Assembly (NCBI RefSeq): GCF_004745485.1
Contig: NZ_RHFG01000008.1
Coordinates: 62,001-126,000, forward strand
Direction: 5' to 3'
DNA length: 64,000 bases
DNA from: Brevibacterium sp. S22
Lineage (GTDB): Bacteria > Actinomycetota > Actinomycetes > Actinomycetales > Brevibacteriaceae
Under the pieces are notes generated by a model. That model was not told where the DNA came from. It did no database searches and was given only the letters and a program-made list of their open reading frames with translations. Both the position numbers and the translations under genes were made by a program. Numbering within the stretch: position 1 is the first letter of the stretch; every line of letters starts with the position of its first letter. Of this stretch, positions 8,223 to 17,597 are shown piece by piece.

Positions 8223-9533
8223 ATGACTGACAGCGATTTTCCCGCCCGGGCTCGGCATTCTTCCGGACAGCCGTCCTCACCGACTCTGTTCTCGGCCGTC
8301 GGCCGCAGCTACTTCCCGATCGCGTTCGTCGCCCGCATGCCGTTCGCCATGATCGTCGTCGGCGTCCTCACGCTCGTTGTGGCGGGCCGCGGATCGCTGA
8401 GCCTGGGCGGAGTCAACTCCGCCATGGTCGGATTGGGCACGGCACTGTTCGGCTCGTTCATCGGCGCGGCAGCCGATCGGTGGGGGCAGCGCTATGTTCT
8501 GCTCATCGCCGGTGTCCTCAACTGTTTGGCCCTGACCTTCATGGCGTGGGTCGTATTCAGTCCGCTGCCCGACTTCGTCGTCTTCATCGCCGCGTTCGCG
8601 ATCGGCGCCACTTCGCCTCAGGTGGCACCGATGTCACGCTCACGGATCGTCGACATCGTCTTGACGACACTGCCGTCGCCGAGGCGGCCGAAGGTCCTCA
8701 ACGCCACGATGGCCTACGAATCCGCCGCCGATGAGGTCATCTTCGTCTTCGGACCCTTCCTTGTCGGACTGTTGGCGACGTTCTTCAATCCGGTCGCCCC
8801 CATCATCGGGGCGATCGTGATGACGCTGATCTTCGTCTCGGCATTCGCCCTGCACCCGACGGGTCGGGCACGCTCGACGGGGACGTCGAACAGCCTCGGC
8901 GAGCGCGCACCGGCAAAGGACATGTTCACCGCCGGAGTCTTCGTCATCATCCTCGGCGTCTTCGGCGTCGGAATGGTGTTCGGATCCACCCTCACGGCAC
9001 TGACCGCCCTGACCAATGACATCGGCCGGCCGGAGGAAGCCGGCCTCATCTACGGGGTGATGGGCATCGGCTCGGCTGTGTTGGCCATCTCGGTGGCGCT
9101 CTTCCCGGCAACGTTTGCGCTGTGGGCACGGCTGTTGTGCTTCGCGCCGATCCTGGTCACGGGATCGGTCATCCTCGCGTCGACGGAATCGATGCCGATC
9201 ATCGTCCTGGCCCTGCTGCTCATGGGAACGGGAATCGGGCCGAGCCTCGTCACCCTCTTCAGCCTCGCAGCCGAACGGGCCCCGCTTGGTCGTTCCGCGA
9301 CGGTGATGTCGATGGCAGGATCGGCGATCATCGTCGGCCAATCGGTGTCCTCGGCGATCAACGGCATCCTCGCCGAGGATCAGGGGACGGCTGTGGCGAT
9401 GGCTGTCCCGGTGGCCGCCTCGGTGATCGTTCTGTGTGCCGGAGTGCTCAATCTGATCGTCGGCAGACGTGACGATCGGAAGGCGGCCAAGCGGTCGCGA
9501 CAGCGCGTGTCTGAGGCCGCAGAAGAGATCTGA
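8223..9533 (+). CDS. MFS transporter
   Basis: A 436-residue carrier of the major facilitator superfamily with about twelve hydrophobic helices. The loop between helices 2 and 3 reads GAAADRWGQRYV, a form of the MFS motif A. A hydrophilic central loop near residue 225 separates the halves. Substrate not readable; drug or metabolite efflux is the commonest role of this type. The ribosome site is weak (GGAG about 14 bases upstream). Confidence 0.85.
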   Translation: MTDSDFPARARHSSGQPSSPTLFSAVGRSYFPIAFVARMPFAMIVVGVLTLVVAGRGSLSLGGVNSAMVGLGTALFGSFIGAAADRWGQRYVLLIAGVLNCLALTFMAWVVFSPLPDFVVFIAAFAIGATSPQVAPMSRSRIVDIVLTTLPSPRRPKVLNATMAYESAADEVIFVFGPFLVGLLATFFNPVAPIIGAIVMTLIFVSAFALHPTGRARSTGTSNSLGERAPAKDMFTAGVFVIILGVFGVGMVFGSTLTALTALTNDIGRPEEAGLIYGVMGIGSAVLAISVALFPATFALWARLLCFAPILVTGSVILASTESMPIIVLALLLMGTGIGPSLVTLFSLAAERAPLGRSATVMSMAGSAIIVGQSVSSAINGILAEDQGTAVAMAVPVAASVIVLCAGVLNLIVGRRDDRKAAKRSRQRVSEAAEEI

Positions 9534-9680
9534 ATCACTCTGACTTTCCGCTTTCTGGGACGCTGTGTCCCAGTGTCTGCCTGGGGTGACCGCGGGATGG
9601 CCGAGGAGTAATATATCCGCTGGTCCATCGTGAAACAGCACACGGAACGTGGCATTTCACACCACTACGGAAAGCACACA

Positions 9681-11150
9681 ATGTCTTCAAGCACCTCGAC
9701 GACCGAGGCAGTCCGCGGCGATACCCGCTTCTTCGGACACCCCCTGCCGCTCTTGCAGCTGTTCAGCCTGGAACTGTGGGAGCGCTTCTCCTACTACGGG
9801 ATGAACGGTATCCTCGCCCTCTACCTCTACTTCAGCGTCACTGACGGCGGCATGGGGATGGAGCAGGGCACAGCCGTGGGGATCGTCGGTGCGTACGGCG
9901 GTGCGGTCTTCCTCGCCACGATCCTCGGCGCCTGGGTCGCCGACCGTCTCGCCGGAGCAGAGAAGGTCCTCTTCTACTCCGCGATCATCATTATGATCGG
10001 CCACATCTGCCTGGCGCTCATCCCCGGCTTCGGGGGAGTGGCAGTCGGTCTCATCCTCGTCGCGCTCGGGTCCGGTGGTCTGAAGGCGAACGCCTCGGCG
10101 CTGGTCGGCGAACTCTACGAAGAGAAGGACCCGCGTCGTGACGCCGGCTTCACGATCTTCTACATGGGCGTGAACATCGGTGCGCTCATCGGCCCGCTGC
10201 TCACCGGCCTTCTGCAGCAGAACATCGGCTTCCACTATGGATTCGGAGCCGCCGCCGTCGGTATGGCTCTCGGTCTCATCATCTATCTCACCGGTCGCAA
10301 GAGCCTGCCGCCGGAATCCCGTGTTGCAGTCAATCCGCTGCCGAAGAACAAGCTCTACCTCTTCACCGTGGCCGTCGTGGTCGTCATTCTCCTCGCCGTC
10401 ATTCTGTGGGTGACGAAGATCGTCAATCCTGAGAATCTCGACTGGTGGATCGCTGGAATCTCTGCCGGCGCGGCCGCCTGCTACTTCATCGTCATGTACA
10501 CTTCGCCGCAGACGAACTCCGACGAGCGCTCTCGAGTGCTCGCATTCATCCCGTTCTTCATCACAGTTGTGGTGTTCTGGTCGATGTATCAGCAGATCTT
10601 CGGCGTGCTCACTGTCTACTCGGACACTCAGCTCAACCGGTCGATCTTCGGCTGGGAGATGCCGATCAACTGGATCCAGCTGATTCCCGCCTTCTTCGTC
10701 ATCGTCTTCGCACCGCTGTTCGCGACCATGTGGATGAAGCTCGGCCCGAAGCAGATCTCGACGCCGGTCAAGGCAGGCCTGTCGCTCGTGTGCATCGGCG
10801 TCGGATTCCTCATGTTCCTGCCCTTCGCGGGCGCCGGTCCCAATGAGACGCCGCTGCTGTGGGTCGCCCTGATTCTGGCTGTCTTCGTCTTCGGTGAGCT
10901 GCTCATCTCGCCGGTCGGGCTGTCGTTCTCGACGAAGGTCGCTCCGAAGGTGTTCCAGTCCCAGATGATCGCCGTGTTCTTCCTCGCGTCAGGTGTGGGA
11001 ACGGCGCTGTCCGGTGTGCTCGGCGGGTACTTCGACGCTGCCAACCAGGCACCATACTGGCTGTCGGTCGGCGGTTCGTCGGTTGTGCTCGGTCTGCTCG
11101 CGCTGACCTTGACGAAGCCTATGCTCAAGCTGCTGCGCGGAATCCGCTGA
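9681..11150 (+). CDS. POT family proton-coupled oligopeptide transporter
   Basis: A 489-residue proton-dependent peptide symporter (PTR2/POT family) that imports di- and tripeptides. The N-terminal helix carries the family signature ELWERFSYYGM with its ExxER proton-coupling residues, and the PTR2 segment GDxxTIFYMGVNIGALIGPLL is recognisable at FTIFYMGVNIGAL. About fourteen helices are predicted, including two extra in the middle as in prokaryotic POTs. ATG at 9681 is used; an in-frame ATG at 9630 would add 17 residues without domain content. A hairpin terminator follows. Confidence 0.93.
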   Translation: MSSSTSTTEAVRGDTRFFGHPLPLLQLFSLELWERFSYYGMNGILALYLYFSVTDGGMGMEQGTAVGIVGAYGGAVFLATILGAWVADRLAGAEKVLFYSAIIIMIGHICLALIPGFGGVAVGLILVALGSGGLKANASALVGELYEEKDPRRDAGFTIFYMGVNIGALIGPLLTGLLQQNIGFHYGFGAAAVGMALGLIIYLTGRKSLPPESRVAVNPLPKNKLYLFTVAVVVVILLAVILWVTKIVNPENLDWWIAGISAGAAACYFIVMYTSPQTNSDERSRVLAFIPFFITVVVFWSMYQQIFGVLTVYSDTQLNRSIFGWEMPINWIQLIPAFFVIVFAPLFATMWMKLGPKQISTPVKAGLSLVCIGVGFLMFLPFAGAGPNETPLLWVALILAVFVFGELLISPVGLSFSTKVAPKVFQSQMIAVFFLASGVGTALSGVLGGYFDAANQAPYWLSVGGSSVVLGLLALTLTKPMLKLLRGIR

Positions 11151-11190
11151 CGCTTCTGGCAATGGAATCTGACCAGGGAATCTGGTCCGT

Positions 11191-11226
11191 GAAGGCCCCT
11201 CGAATAGGTGTGTTCGAGGGGCCTTC
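11191..11226 (+). terminator. Terminator of the peptide transporter gene
   Basis: A 14-bp perfect stem (11191-11204 with 11213-11226) and an eight-base loop, 40 bases after the stop codon. Confidence 0.7.
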
Positions 11227-11363
11227 GGCGTTCCCGGAGGCGCATCACCCACCGCCAGCGGCAGAACACCCTGTTCCTGCAGGAGGTTTTGGCCGCACCG
11301 GTGCAAGGTGCCGCGCTGAGGGGAGGAATTGGCATTGGCGGGAGGCTGTATGGGTAATGGTGT

Positions 11364-11520
11364 GGGATGCGTCGTGGCGAGTGTGATGCGTCAAGGCAGG
11401 TCGGGTGCGTCAAGGCAGGTGGGATGCGTCGAGGCGGGTGGGGATTCCGACGCCAGCGCGGGGGCTGAGACGCCGACGTGCTGGGCGTTCAGACGCCGAC
11501 GTGCTGGAGGCTCAGACGCC
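11364..11520. repeat. Two short tandem repeat arrays at the 3' end of the CPBP-like gene
   Basis: 11364-11439 holds four imperfect 18-20-bp copies built on GATGCGTCNAGGCNGGT. 11466-11520 holds a 23-bp unit (TCAGACGCCGACGTGCTGG plus four) starting at 11466, 11489 and 11512; the last copy contains the stop codon of the minus-strand gene, so its final codons have been copied outward. Confidence 0.7.
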
Positions 11521-12396
11521 GATGAAGATGGGCAGCGCCTGCGGGTGGTGGGCGTAGACGATCGTGAGGAACACGAGCGCATCGAAGAGCAGATGCACCG
11601 TGACCGTATAGGGCAGCGACTTCGTGCGGGTGAAGATGAAGGCCTGCACGAGTGCAAAGGGGATCGTCAGCAGCGGACCGATCGACCGATAGCCGAGCTC
11701 CCAGAGAAACGAGACGAAGATGATCGTGGTGAAGACGTTCGCCGTCCAGAACGCGAAGTGTTTGCGCAGCAGGGCGAAGACGGTGCAGATGAAGAACAGT
11801 TCGTCCCAGATGCCCACGGCGTTGACTCCGAAGAACAGGCGGATGATCTCCGACCAGTTCGTCAGCGGCGGCCAGTTGAGGTAGACCCCGGTGCGCATGA
11901 AGTACTGGGGCAGCACCGCCCATGCGACCACGACGACGAAGACCAGCCACCCCCATTCGAGCCGCGACCAGGGTCGGCCGCGCCGCATCGGGTACTGGAT
12001 CGTCTTGTCCTTGAACACATACCGGGTCACCAGCCACGGACCGATGACGACGGCGGAGAGGACCACACCCATCCGCGCGATGTTCGTCCACGAGATATCG
12101 GCCTCGACCGAGATCGCCGAGATGAGTGCAAGACATGCGGTGATGATGCTGAGATCCCGGGCGAAACTCCGATTGACACTCCACGCGATGACCAGGGCCG
12201 CGAGCATCGGCACATAGCCGAAGCCTCGGACCTGCGGAAACGTTGTTCCCACGCCGAAGAGCACTACCGCAGAGATCGCCAACAGGGCAGTCGCGGCGGC
12301 CTCCCAGCTGAGCAGTTTCAGCTGTGAGGATCCGATGGTTACCGCTCGGTCAGTGTCCACGCTCCACACTGTAGACGAACACGGCCTGACCTGCAC
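11512..12396 (-). CDS. CPBP-like intramembrane protease family protein
   Basis: A polytopic membrane protein of up to 294 residues with about eight helices. The second half resembles CPBP-type glutamic intramembrane proteases: a DELFF segment at the position of the first motif, then FVSFLWELGYR and a late HLLFD. The classical first motif EExxxR is not intact (Asp-Glu and no Arg at the usual spacing), so activity is doubtful. The start is uncertain; GTG at 12360 gives a shorter form. It is convergent with the peptide transporter and divergent from moeA. Confidence 0.6.
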   Translation of the reverse strand: MQVRPCSSTVWSVDTDRAVTIGSSQLKLLSWEAAATALLAISAVVLFGVGTTFPQVRGFGYVPMLAALVIAWSVNRSFARDLSIITACLALISAISVEADISWTNIARMGVVLSAVVIGPWLVTRYVFKDKTIQYPMRRGRPWSRLEWGWLVFVVVVAWAVLPQYFMRTGVYLNWPPLTNWSEIIRLFFGVNAVGIWDELFFICTVFALLRKHFAFWTANVFTTIIFVSFLWELGYRSIGPLLTIPFALVQAFIFTRTKSLPYTVTVHLLFDALVFLTIVYAHHPQALPIFIGV

Positions 12397-12445
12397 CGAA
12401 TCATCGGTCCGCGACGCGTAGGATCGATGCGAGGGAAGGACATCA

Positions 12446-13663
12446 TTGGACCCAGAGGACTACTCCGAGCTCATCGCCGGATCGGCACCGGTGCCGCACA
12501 CCGAGGTGGTGCCCGCGAAGTTCGCCGCCGGACGCACCATTGGAACAGACATCACGGCTCCACGCTCGGTGCCCGCCTTTGCCGCCTCGGCGATGGACGG
12601 ATTCGCCCTCGACTCCCAAGCCCTGAACGCGGCTCGGCACGGGGAGGCCATCCGGGTCGTCGGCGACACGCCTGCCGGTCACGACCGCGTCGCCCTGCAG
12701 CCGGGATGCGGCGTGCGCGTGATGACCGGGGCTCCCGTCCCCACCGGCACCGAGGCTGTCATCCCCGTCGAACTCACCGACGCCCTGCAGACCGGGCCGC
12801 CTCCCGAGGCCATCCGGATCGATTCCCTTCCCGAAGCCGTGCGCCCCGGTTGGAACATCCGCTCGGTCGGTGAGGACATCAGCCGCGGGGAGACCGTAAT
12901 GCCTGCTGGTGCGCGGATCACATCCGCCGGAGTCGGCACCCTCGCCATGCTCGGCATCACCGAAATCGAAGCGACCCGCCGACCCCGCATCGGGGTGATC
13001 GTCACCGGAGACGAAATCCGCAGTCCCGACCACGCAGCCGACACCGGCACCGAGGCGGTCGGCCCCCAGATCTTCAACTCGAACCTGCCGATGCTCGCCG
13101 CCGCCGTCCGCGACCTCGGCGCCGAAGCCATCGAGGCCACCTGCAGCGACGATCCCGGGCAGCTGCGCGGCGTACTGACAGCTTTGGAGACCGAGGCCGA
13201 TCTCGTCGTGACGACCGGCGGAATCAGCGCCGGAGCCTTCGAAGTCGTCCGCCAGACCCTGGAGCCTGACCATTCGACCTTCCGCCGACTGGGTATGCGA
13301 CCCGGATCCCCTCAGGGATTCGGACACTACGGCACCCTGCCGCTGCTCCATCTGCCAGGCACACCGCAGGGAGCCTTCGTCGCCTTTCACCTCTTCGCCG
13401 GCTCGCTGCTGGCCGGAAAGACACTGCGGCAGAGATGGCGGAAGGGCATCCTCGCGGGTCCGAGCCTCCGCCGCCACGGCAACGCTGTCACCTTCCGTCC
13501 CGGCACTTTCACTGAGACAGGAGAGATCCTCGCCTCCGACCGCGCCAGACTGCCGAACTTCGCCGCAGCCGCCGTGATCATCAGAATCCCCCGCACCACC
13601 GATTCTCCGCGCGGCACAGAAGAGCTGACAGCGGGCACTGTCGTCGACTATCTCGACTGCTGA
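12446..13663 (+). CDS. moeA: Molybdopterin molybdenumtransferase MoeA, first copy
   Basis: Inserts molybdate into adenylylated molybdopterin, the last common step of molybdenum cofactor synthesis. Family features: ASAMDGFAL near residue 48, VMTGAPVPTGTEAVIPVE, the GDEI segment, VVTTGGIS and LPGTPQGAF where most MoeA have LPGNP. At 405 residues it has normal size. The start is TTG at 12446, supported by the purine-rich GAGGGAAGGA just upstream. A second, clearly different MoeA is encoded at 16344, so one copy may be specialised or partly redundant. Confidence 0.92.
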   Translation: MDPEDYSELIAGSAPVPHTEVVPAKFAAGRTIGTDITAPRSVPAFAASAMDGFALDSQALNAARHGEAIRVVGDTPAGHDRVALQPGCGVRVMTGAPVPTGTEAVIPVELTDALQTGPPPEAIRIDSLPEAVRPGWNIRSVGEDISRGETVMPAGARITSAGVGTLAMLGITEIEATRRPRIGVIVTGDEIRSPDHAADTGTEAVGPQIFNSNLPMLAAAVRDLGAEAIEATCSDDPGQLRGVLTALETEADLVVTTGGISAGAFEVVRQTLEPDHSTFRRLGMRPGSPQGFGHYGTLPLLHLPGTPQGAFVAFHLFAGSLLAGKTLRQRWRKGILAGPSLRRHGNAVTFRPGTFTETGEILASDRARLPNFAAAAVIIRIPRTTDSPRGTEELTAGTVVDYLDC

Positions 13664-13736
13664 GGCTCACAGCAAAGGCGAAGACGCCGAGAGAACGGCT
13701 CAGGCGCTGACCACACAGCCGAACTAGAATGGAGCC

Positions 13737-14930
13737 ATGTCCACTTCACGCCTCGGCCCTGCCGACCGGACCCGCTACGCTCGCCAGATCCGACTGTCCG
13801 GGTTCGGGGAGAGCGCGCAGGCGGCACTGCTCGACTCGCATGTCCTCGTCATCGGTGCCGGGGGACTCGGCGCCCCGATTCTCAGCTATCTTGCGGCCGT
13901 CGGCATCGGCACGATCACCGTGGTCGATCCCGATATCGTCGAGCTGAGCAATCTGCATCGACAGGTCATCCACACCGAGGCGGCCATCGGCACGCGCAAA
14001 ATCGATTCTGCCCAGCAGCGGATGAGCGGAATCAACTCGTCGATCGAGGTCCGCACGATCCCTGCGCTGCTGACCCCTGACAATGCCCTCGACACTCTGG
14101 ACGGCATCGACATCGTCATCGACGGAAGCGACAACTTCGCCACCCGCTATCTCGCCAATGATGCCTGTGAGATTCTCGGCATCCCCCTCGTGTGGGGAAC
14201 GATCCTCGGCTTCGACGGGCAGGTCGCCGTCTTCGATGCCGAACACGGCGCCACCCTGCGCGACCTCTATCCCGAGGTTCCCGCACCGGGTAGCGTGCCC
14301 GACTGCTCGGTCGCCGGAGTCCTCGGACCCCTGTGCGGTAGCATCGGTTCAGCCATGGCGATGGAAGCCATCAAGGTGCTGACCGGAATCGGCACGCCGC
14401 TGCACAACAGTGTGGCCATCCACAGCAGCCTCGACGTCGGATGGGAGATCGTACCGGTCTCACCGATCCCCGGCAGATCTCCGGTCACCGACCTCGAACA
14501 GCATCGCGGCGACTACGAACAGGACTCATTCGCCCCTGTCAGCGCGATCGGCGAGTCGGCAGAAACCGGGTCGGAGACGGCGGATCAGGAGCGTACCCTG
14601 GGCCTCGCCACGCTCAGTTGGCAGGAGGTCGACGACGAGGCGGTCCTCGTCGATATCCGCGATGACGACGAGGTCGCCTCGGGGATGGTTCCCGGTGCTC
14701 TCCATATTCCCATGGACGAGCTGCTGGCCGACCCGACCAGGCTGCCGTCGACTGAGACGATCAGCCGACAGTCGCCGGCCGAGTCAGCACCCGGTGTGGC
14801 ACTCTACTGCCGGTCAGGAGTGCGTTCGGCCAAGACGGCCGCACAGCTGCGCTCACGCGGCATCGACGTGACCTCGATCAGCGGCGGGTACCTGGCCTAT
14901 CTGTCACGGTCGGCTGCCCACCAGCGCTGA
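13737..14930 (+). CDS. moeB: Molybdopterin-synthase adenylyltransferase MoeB with rhodanese domain
   Basis: A ThiF/MoeB-type E1-like enzyme that adenylylates the C-terminal glycine of MoaD so that it can be thiocarboxylated. The nucleotide site is GAGGLGAPIL near residue 40 with the R in NLHRQ, and DGSDNFATRYL follows. Residues about 290-390 form a rhodanese domain with the active-site loop CRSGVR, so the protein could also provide the sulfur. The fusion is common in actinobacteria. It lies within the molybdenum-cofactor island between moeA and moaD. Confidence 0.92.
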   Translation: MSTSRLGPADRTRYARQIRLSGFGESAQAALLDSHVLVIGAGGLGAPILSYLAAVGIGTITVVDPDIVELSNLHRQVIHTEAAIGTRKIDSAQQRMSGINSSIEVRTIPALLTPDNALDTLDGIDIVIDGSDNFATRYLANDACEILGIPLVWGTILGFDGQVAVFDAEHGATLRDLYPEVPAPGSVPDCSVAGVLGPLCGSIGSAMAMEAIKVLTGIGTPLHNSVAIHSSLDVGWEIVPVSPIPGRSPVTDLEQHRGDYEQDSFAPVSAIGESAETGSETADQERTLGLATLSWQEVDDEAVLVDIRDDDEVASGMVPGALHIPMDELLADPTRLPSTETISRQSPAESAPGVALYCRSGVRSAKTAAQLRSRGIDVTSISGGYLAYLSRSAAHQR

Positions 14931-14968
14931 CGGAACGCGGTCCTTCGCCAGCGTCCGAAACCAGGGAC

Positions 14969-15214
14969 TCAGCCACCGGCGAACGGTGGGAGGACGTCGA
15001 CGGTGTCACCGTCGGACAGCGCAGCGGACCGGTCGGTGGCGGCCACGGAGTTGACGAGGAAGCTCGAGCGCGAAAGCACCGCCGCTGCTTGGGGATCGGC
15101 CGCCTCGGCGAGGGTGGTGAGGAGCTCAGCGACGGAACCGGCGCGGATCTGGGATTCGCGGGCGCCGAAGGCCTCGCGGGCTGCGGCGAAGAACCGAACG
15201 GTGATGGTGGACAC
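14969..15214 (-). CDS. moaD: Molybdopterin synthase sulfur carrier subunit MoaD
   Basis: An 81-residue ubiquitin-like protein ending in PFAGG, the di-glycine tail that is activated by MoeB and thiocarboxylated. With MoaE it forms molybdopterin synthase. It starts at GTG 15214, directly after the moaA stop codon with no gap; the ribosome site GGAGGG is inside the end of moaA, so the two are translationally linked. Confidence 0.93.
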   Translation of the reverse strand: MSTITVRFFAAAREAFGARESQIRAGSVAELLTTLAEAADPQAAAVLSRSSFLVNSVAATDRSAALSDGDTVDVLPPFAGG

Positions 15215-16303
15215 TTACCCTCCGATAGCACTCATGGGACGTTGGGGCTGCTCGAATGATTCCGTGTCCATCCCATGACCGGCGAGCTTCTTCCAATGCG
15301 CACCCTTCCACAGGTTCGCAATCGATTCGTCCGAGGCACCGTTGCGCATTGCGCTGAGCAGATCGACCTCGGTGCGGGAGAACAGGCAGGTGCGCACGCG
15401 GCCCTCCGCGGTCAGGCGAGTGCGAGTGCAGTCGGCGCAGAACGGACGGGTCACCGAAGCGATGATCCCGACTGTTCCGAGGACTGCGTCGGGACGACGA
15501 CGATCGGCGACGAGGAACTTCTCGGCCGGGGCACCGTTGCGAGGGGCCGAATCCGGAGTGAGCACGAAACGGGGTTCGAGGAGTGCGAAGATATCGGCTG
15601 CGGTGATCATCGACGTCCGGTCCCAGGAATGACCGGCATCCAAGGGCATCTGTTCGATGAACCGCAGACTCAAGCCCTGTTCGAGGCACCACTGCAGAAG
15701 ATCGGGGGCCTGTGCGTCGTTGATCCCCGGCAGCAGCACGGCATTGATCTTCACAGGTTGGAGTCCGGCATCCTTCGCCCCGTCGATGCCGTCGAGGACC
15801 CGTTTGAGGAACGGACGTCGGGTCATGCGTTCGAAGGTCGACGGATCGATCGTGTCGAGCGAGACGTTGATGCGATCCAATCCGGCGTCCTTCAACGCCG
15901 CAGCGCGTTTGTCCAGACCGATCGCATTCGTCGTCAGCGCAATATTCGGACGCGGCTGCAGCGCCGCGACACCGGCGATGATCTCGTTGATGTCCTTGCG
16001 GGTCAGCGGTTCGCCCCCGGTGAATCGGACCTGATCGACGCCGAACTTCTCCACGGCGATGCGGACGAAGCGGACGATTTCGTCGCCGGTCATCGCGGAA
16101 TCGCGGGACATGAACTCGACGCCTTCTTCCGGCATGCAGTACGTGCAGCGCAGATTGCAGAAGTCCGTGAGCGAGATGCGGAGGTCGCGAGCGCGACGAT
16201 CGAAGGTGTCGAGCAGAGCGCTCTCGCTGTGGGCAGTGAACTCCTCGCCCGGGTCGACTGTCGGAGTTCTCAGCACCGGCATGGGCAGGCCGATCTTCTC
16301 CAT
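15215..16303 (-). CDS. moaA: GTP 3',8-cyclase MoaA
   Basis: Radical-SAM enzyme that starts molybdopterin synthesis by converting GTP to the 3',8-cyclic intermediate. The radical-SAM cluster motif is CNLRCTYC with Cys49, 53 and 56; the C-terminal second cluster is bound by FCADC and a later CLF cysteine; the chain ends in the catalytically needed Gly-Gly. The 362-residue length is typical. It is the first gene of a moaA-moaD pair, transcribed divergently from moeA2 with about 40 bases between their starts. Confidence 0.95.
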   Translation of the reverse strand: MEKIGLPMPVLRTPTVDPGEEFTAHSESALLDTFDRRARDLRISLTDFCNLRCTYCMPEEGVEFMSRDSAMTGDEIVRFVRIAVEKFGVDQVRFTGGEPLTRKDINEIIAGVAALQPRPNIALTTNAIGLDKRAAALKDAGLDRINVSLDTIDPSTFERMTRRPFLKRVLDGIDGAKDAGLQPVKINAVLLPGINDAQAPDLLQWCLEQGLSLRFIEQMPLDAGHSWDRTSMITAADIFALLEPRFVLTPDSAPRNGAPAEKFLVADRRRPDAVLGTVGIIASVTRPFCADCTRTRLTAEGRVRTCLFSRTEVDLLSAMRNGASDESIANLWKGAHWKKLAGHGMDTESFEQPQRPMSAIGG

Positions 16304-16343
16304 TGCGTCATCCTCCTTGAAAGCGTGTCGATATCATCGTCCC

Positions 16344-17597
16344 ATGACTACTGCGAAGATGCATCGTGAGCGGATATACGAGACGATCGCGCCATTCCTC
16401 GGGACGGAGACGCTGCCGCTGGCCTCCTTGGTCGCCGCGCCGCGCCGACTGGCCGCCGATGTGGCCTCACCGATCGACGTGCCCGGCTTCGACAACTCGA
16501 GCATGGACGGCTACGCCCTCGCCGCTGCGACCGTCGACGATCTTCTCAACGCTCGGGATGCGCCGCCGACCGGAACTTCCCGTGCTGATCAGCTGGGACC
16601 AGTCCCGGTGCGCGGACGCGTCGCCGCCGGATCTCGCGGTGAGGCGGTCGCAGCGGGAACAGCAGTGGAGATCATGACAGGGGCACCGCTGCCGCCGGGC
16701 ACCGACACCATCGTCAAGATCGAGGACACCTCACCGGGAGTCTTCGGGACCGAGTCCATCACGCTCGAGGTCCCGGTCGACGCCGACGTGGGTGCCTTCG
16801 TCCGGGTCCGCGGCAGCGATGTCCGCGCCGGCCAGACCGTCCTCAGGGCGGGCACGATGCTCACACCGGCCCACCTCGGTGTGGCCGCGGCCTGCGGCAT
16901 CAGCGAGCTGCCTGTGCAGGCGCTGCCGCGAGTGCTTGTCGTGAGCACCGGCGACGAGATCACCGCTGAGGCGGCCGCCGGGATCAACGACGCGAACTCC
17001 GTGACGCTCTCGGCAGGACTGCGGCGTCTCGGCGTCGCCGTCGACGTCGCCTTCGTCCCGGACGATCCGCAGCGGCTGCTCGAGACGGTGCGGGCCAGCT
17101 CCGCAGATCTCGTCGTCTCCACCGGCGGCATATCGAAGGGCGCCCACGAGGTGGTCAGACTCGCCGCCGAACTCGACGCGAACTCCTCCATGGTCTTCGA
17201 ACCCATCGCCATGCAGCCCGGGGGACCGCAGGGGCGGGGACGCCTGGCCGACCATGCCTGGGTGGCGCTGCCGGGCAACCCGGTGAGCACACTCATCAGC
17301 TTCGAACTCTTCATCCGCCCTGCTCTGCTCGGCCTGAGCGGACACGAGCCACCCCGCGAGGTCGCCTACCACCGCTTGGCCCACGGATTCGACGAGACTC
17401 ATCCGGCAGGAAAACTCCAGGTCCGTCGTGCCAGGCTCACCGACGAAGGACTCGAGTTCGTCGGCGGGTCCCGTTCCCACCTGCTCCACAGCTATGCCGA
17501 AGCCACCCATCTCGTCTTCGTCTCGCCCGAGCAGCCAGGCGCAGACGATCCGTTCTCAGCTGTGGGAGATAGGCTGATGACGTGGAAGATCGCATGA
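16344..17597 (+). CDS. moeA: Molybdopterin molybdenumtransferase MoeA, second copy
   Basis: A 417-residue MoeA with the full set of motifs: DNSSMDGYAL, EIMTGAPLPPGTDTIVKIED, VVSTGDEI, VVSTGGISKGAHE and LPGNPVST. It matches the textbook family better than the copy at 12446. ATG at 16344 is used, although the frame is open further upstream through the moaA antisense region. Its stop overlaps the moaC start (ATGA), so it heads the moeA-moaC-moaE-HTH/Mop unit. Confidence 0.94.
   Translation: MTTAKMHRERIYETIAPFLGTETLPLASLVAAPRRLAADVASPIDVPGFDNSSMDGYALAAATVDDLLNARDAPPTGTSRADQLGPVPVRGRVAAGSRGEAVAAGTAVEIMTGAPLPPGTDTIVKIEDTSPGVFGTESITLEVPVDADVGAFVRVRGSDVRAGQTVLRAGTMLTPAHLGVAAACGISELPVQALPRVLVVSTGDEITAEAAAGINDANSVTLSAGLRRLGVAVDVAFVPDDPQRLLETVRASSADLVVSTGGISKGAHEVVRLAAELDANSSMVFEPIAMQPGGPQGRGRLADHAWVALPGNPVSTLISFELFIRPALLGLSGHEPPREVAYHRLAHGFDETHPAGKLQVRRARLTDEGLEFVGGSRSHLLHSYAEATHLVFVSPEQPGADDPFSAVGDRLMTWKIA

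Noticed and set aside
11364..11439. CRISPR-like array
   Set aside because: Units are contiguous 18-20-bp tandem copies without unique spacers, and there are no cas genes.
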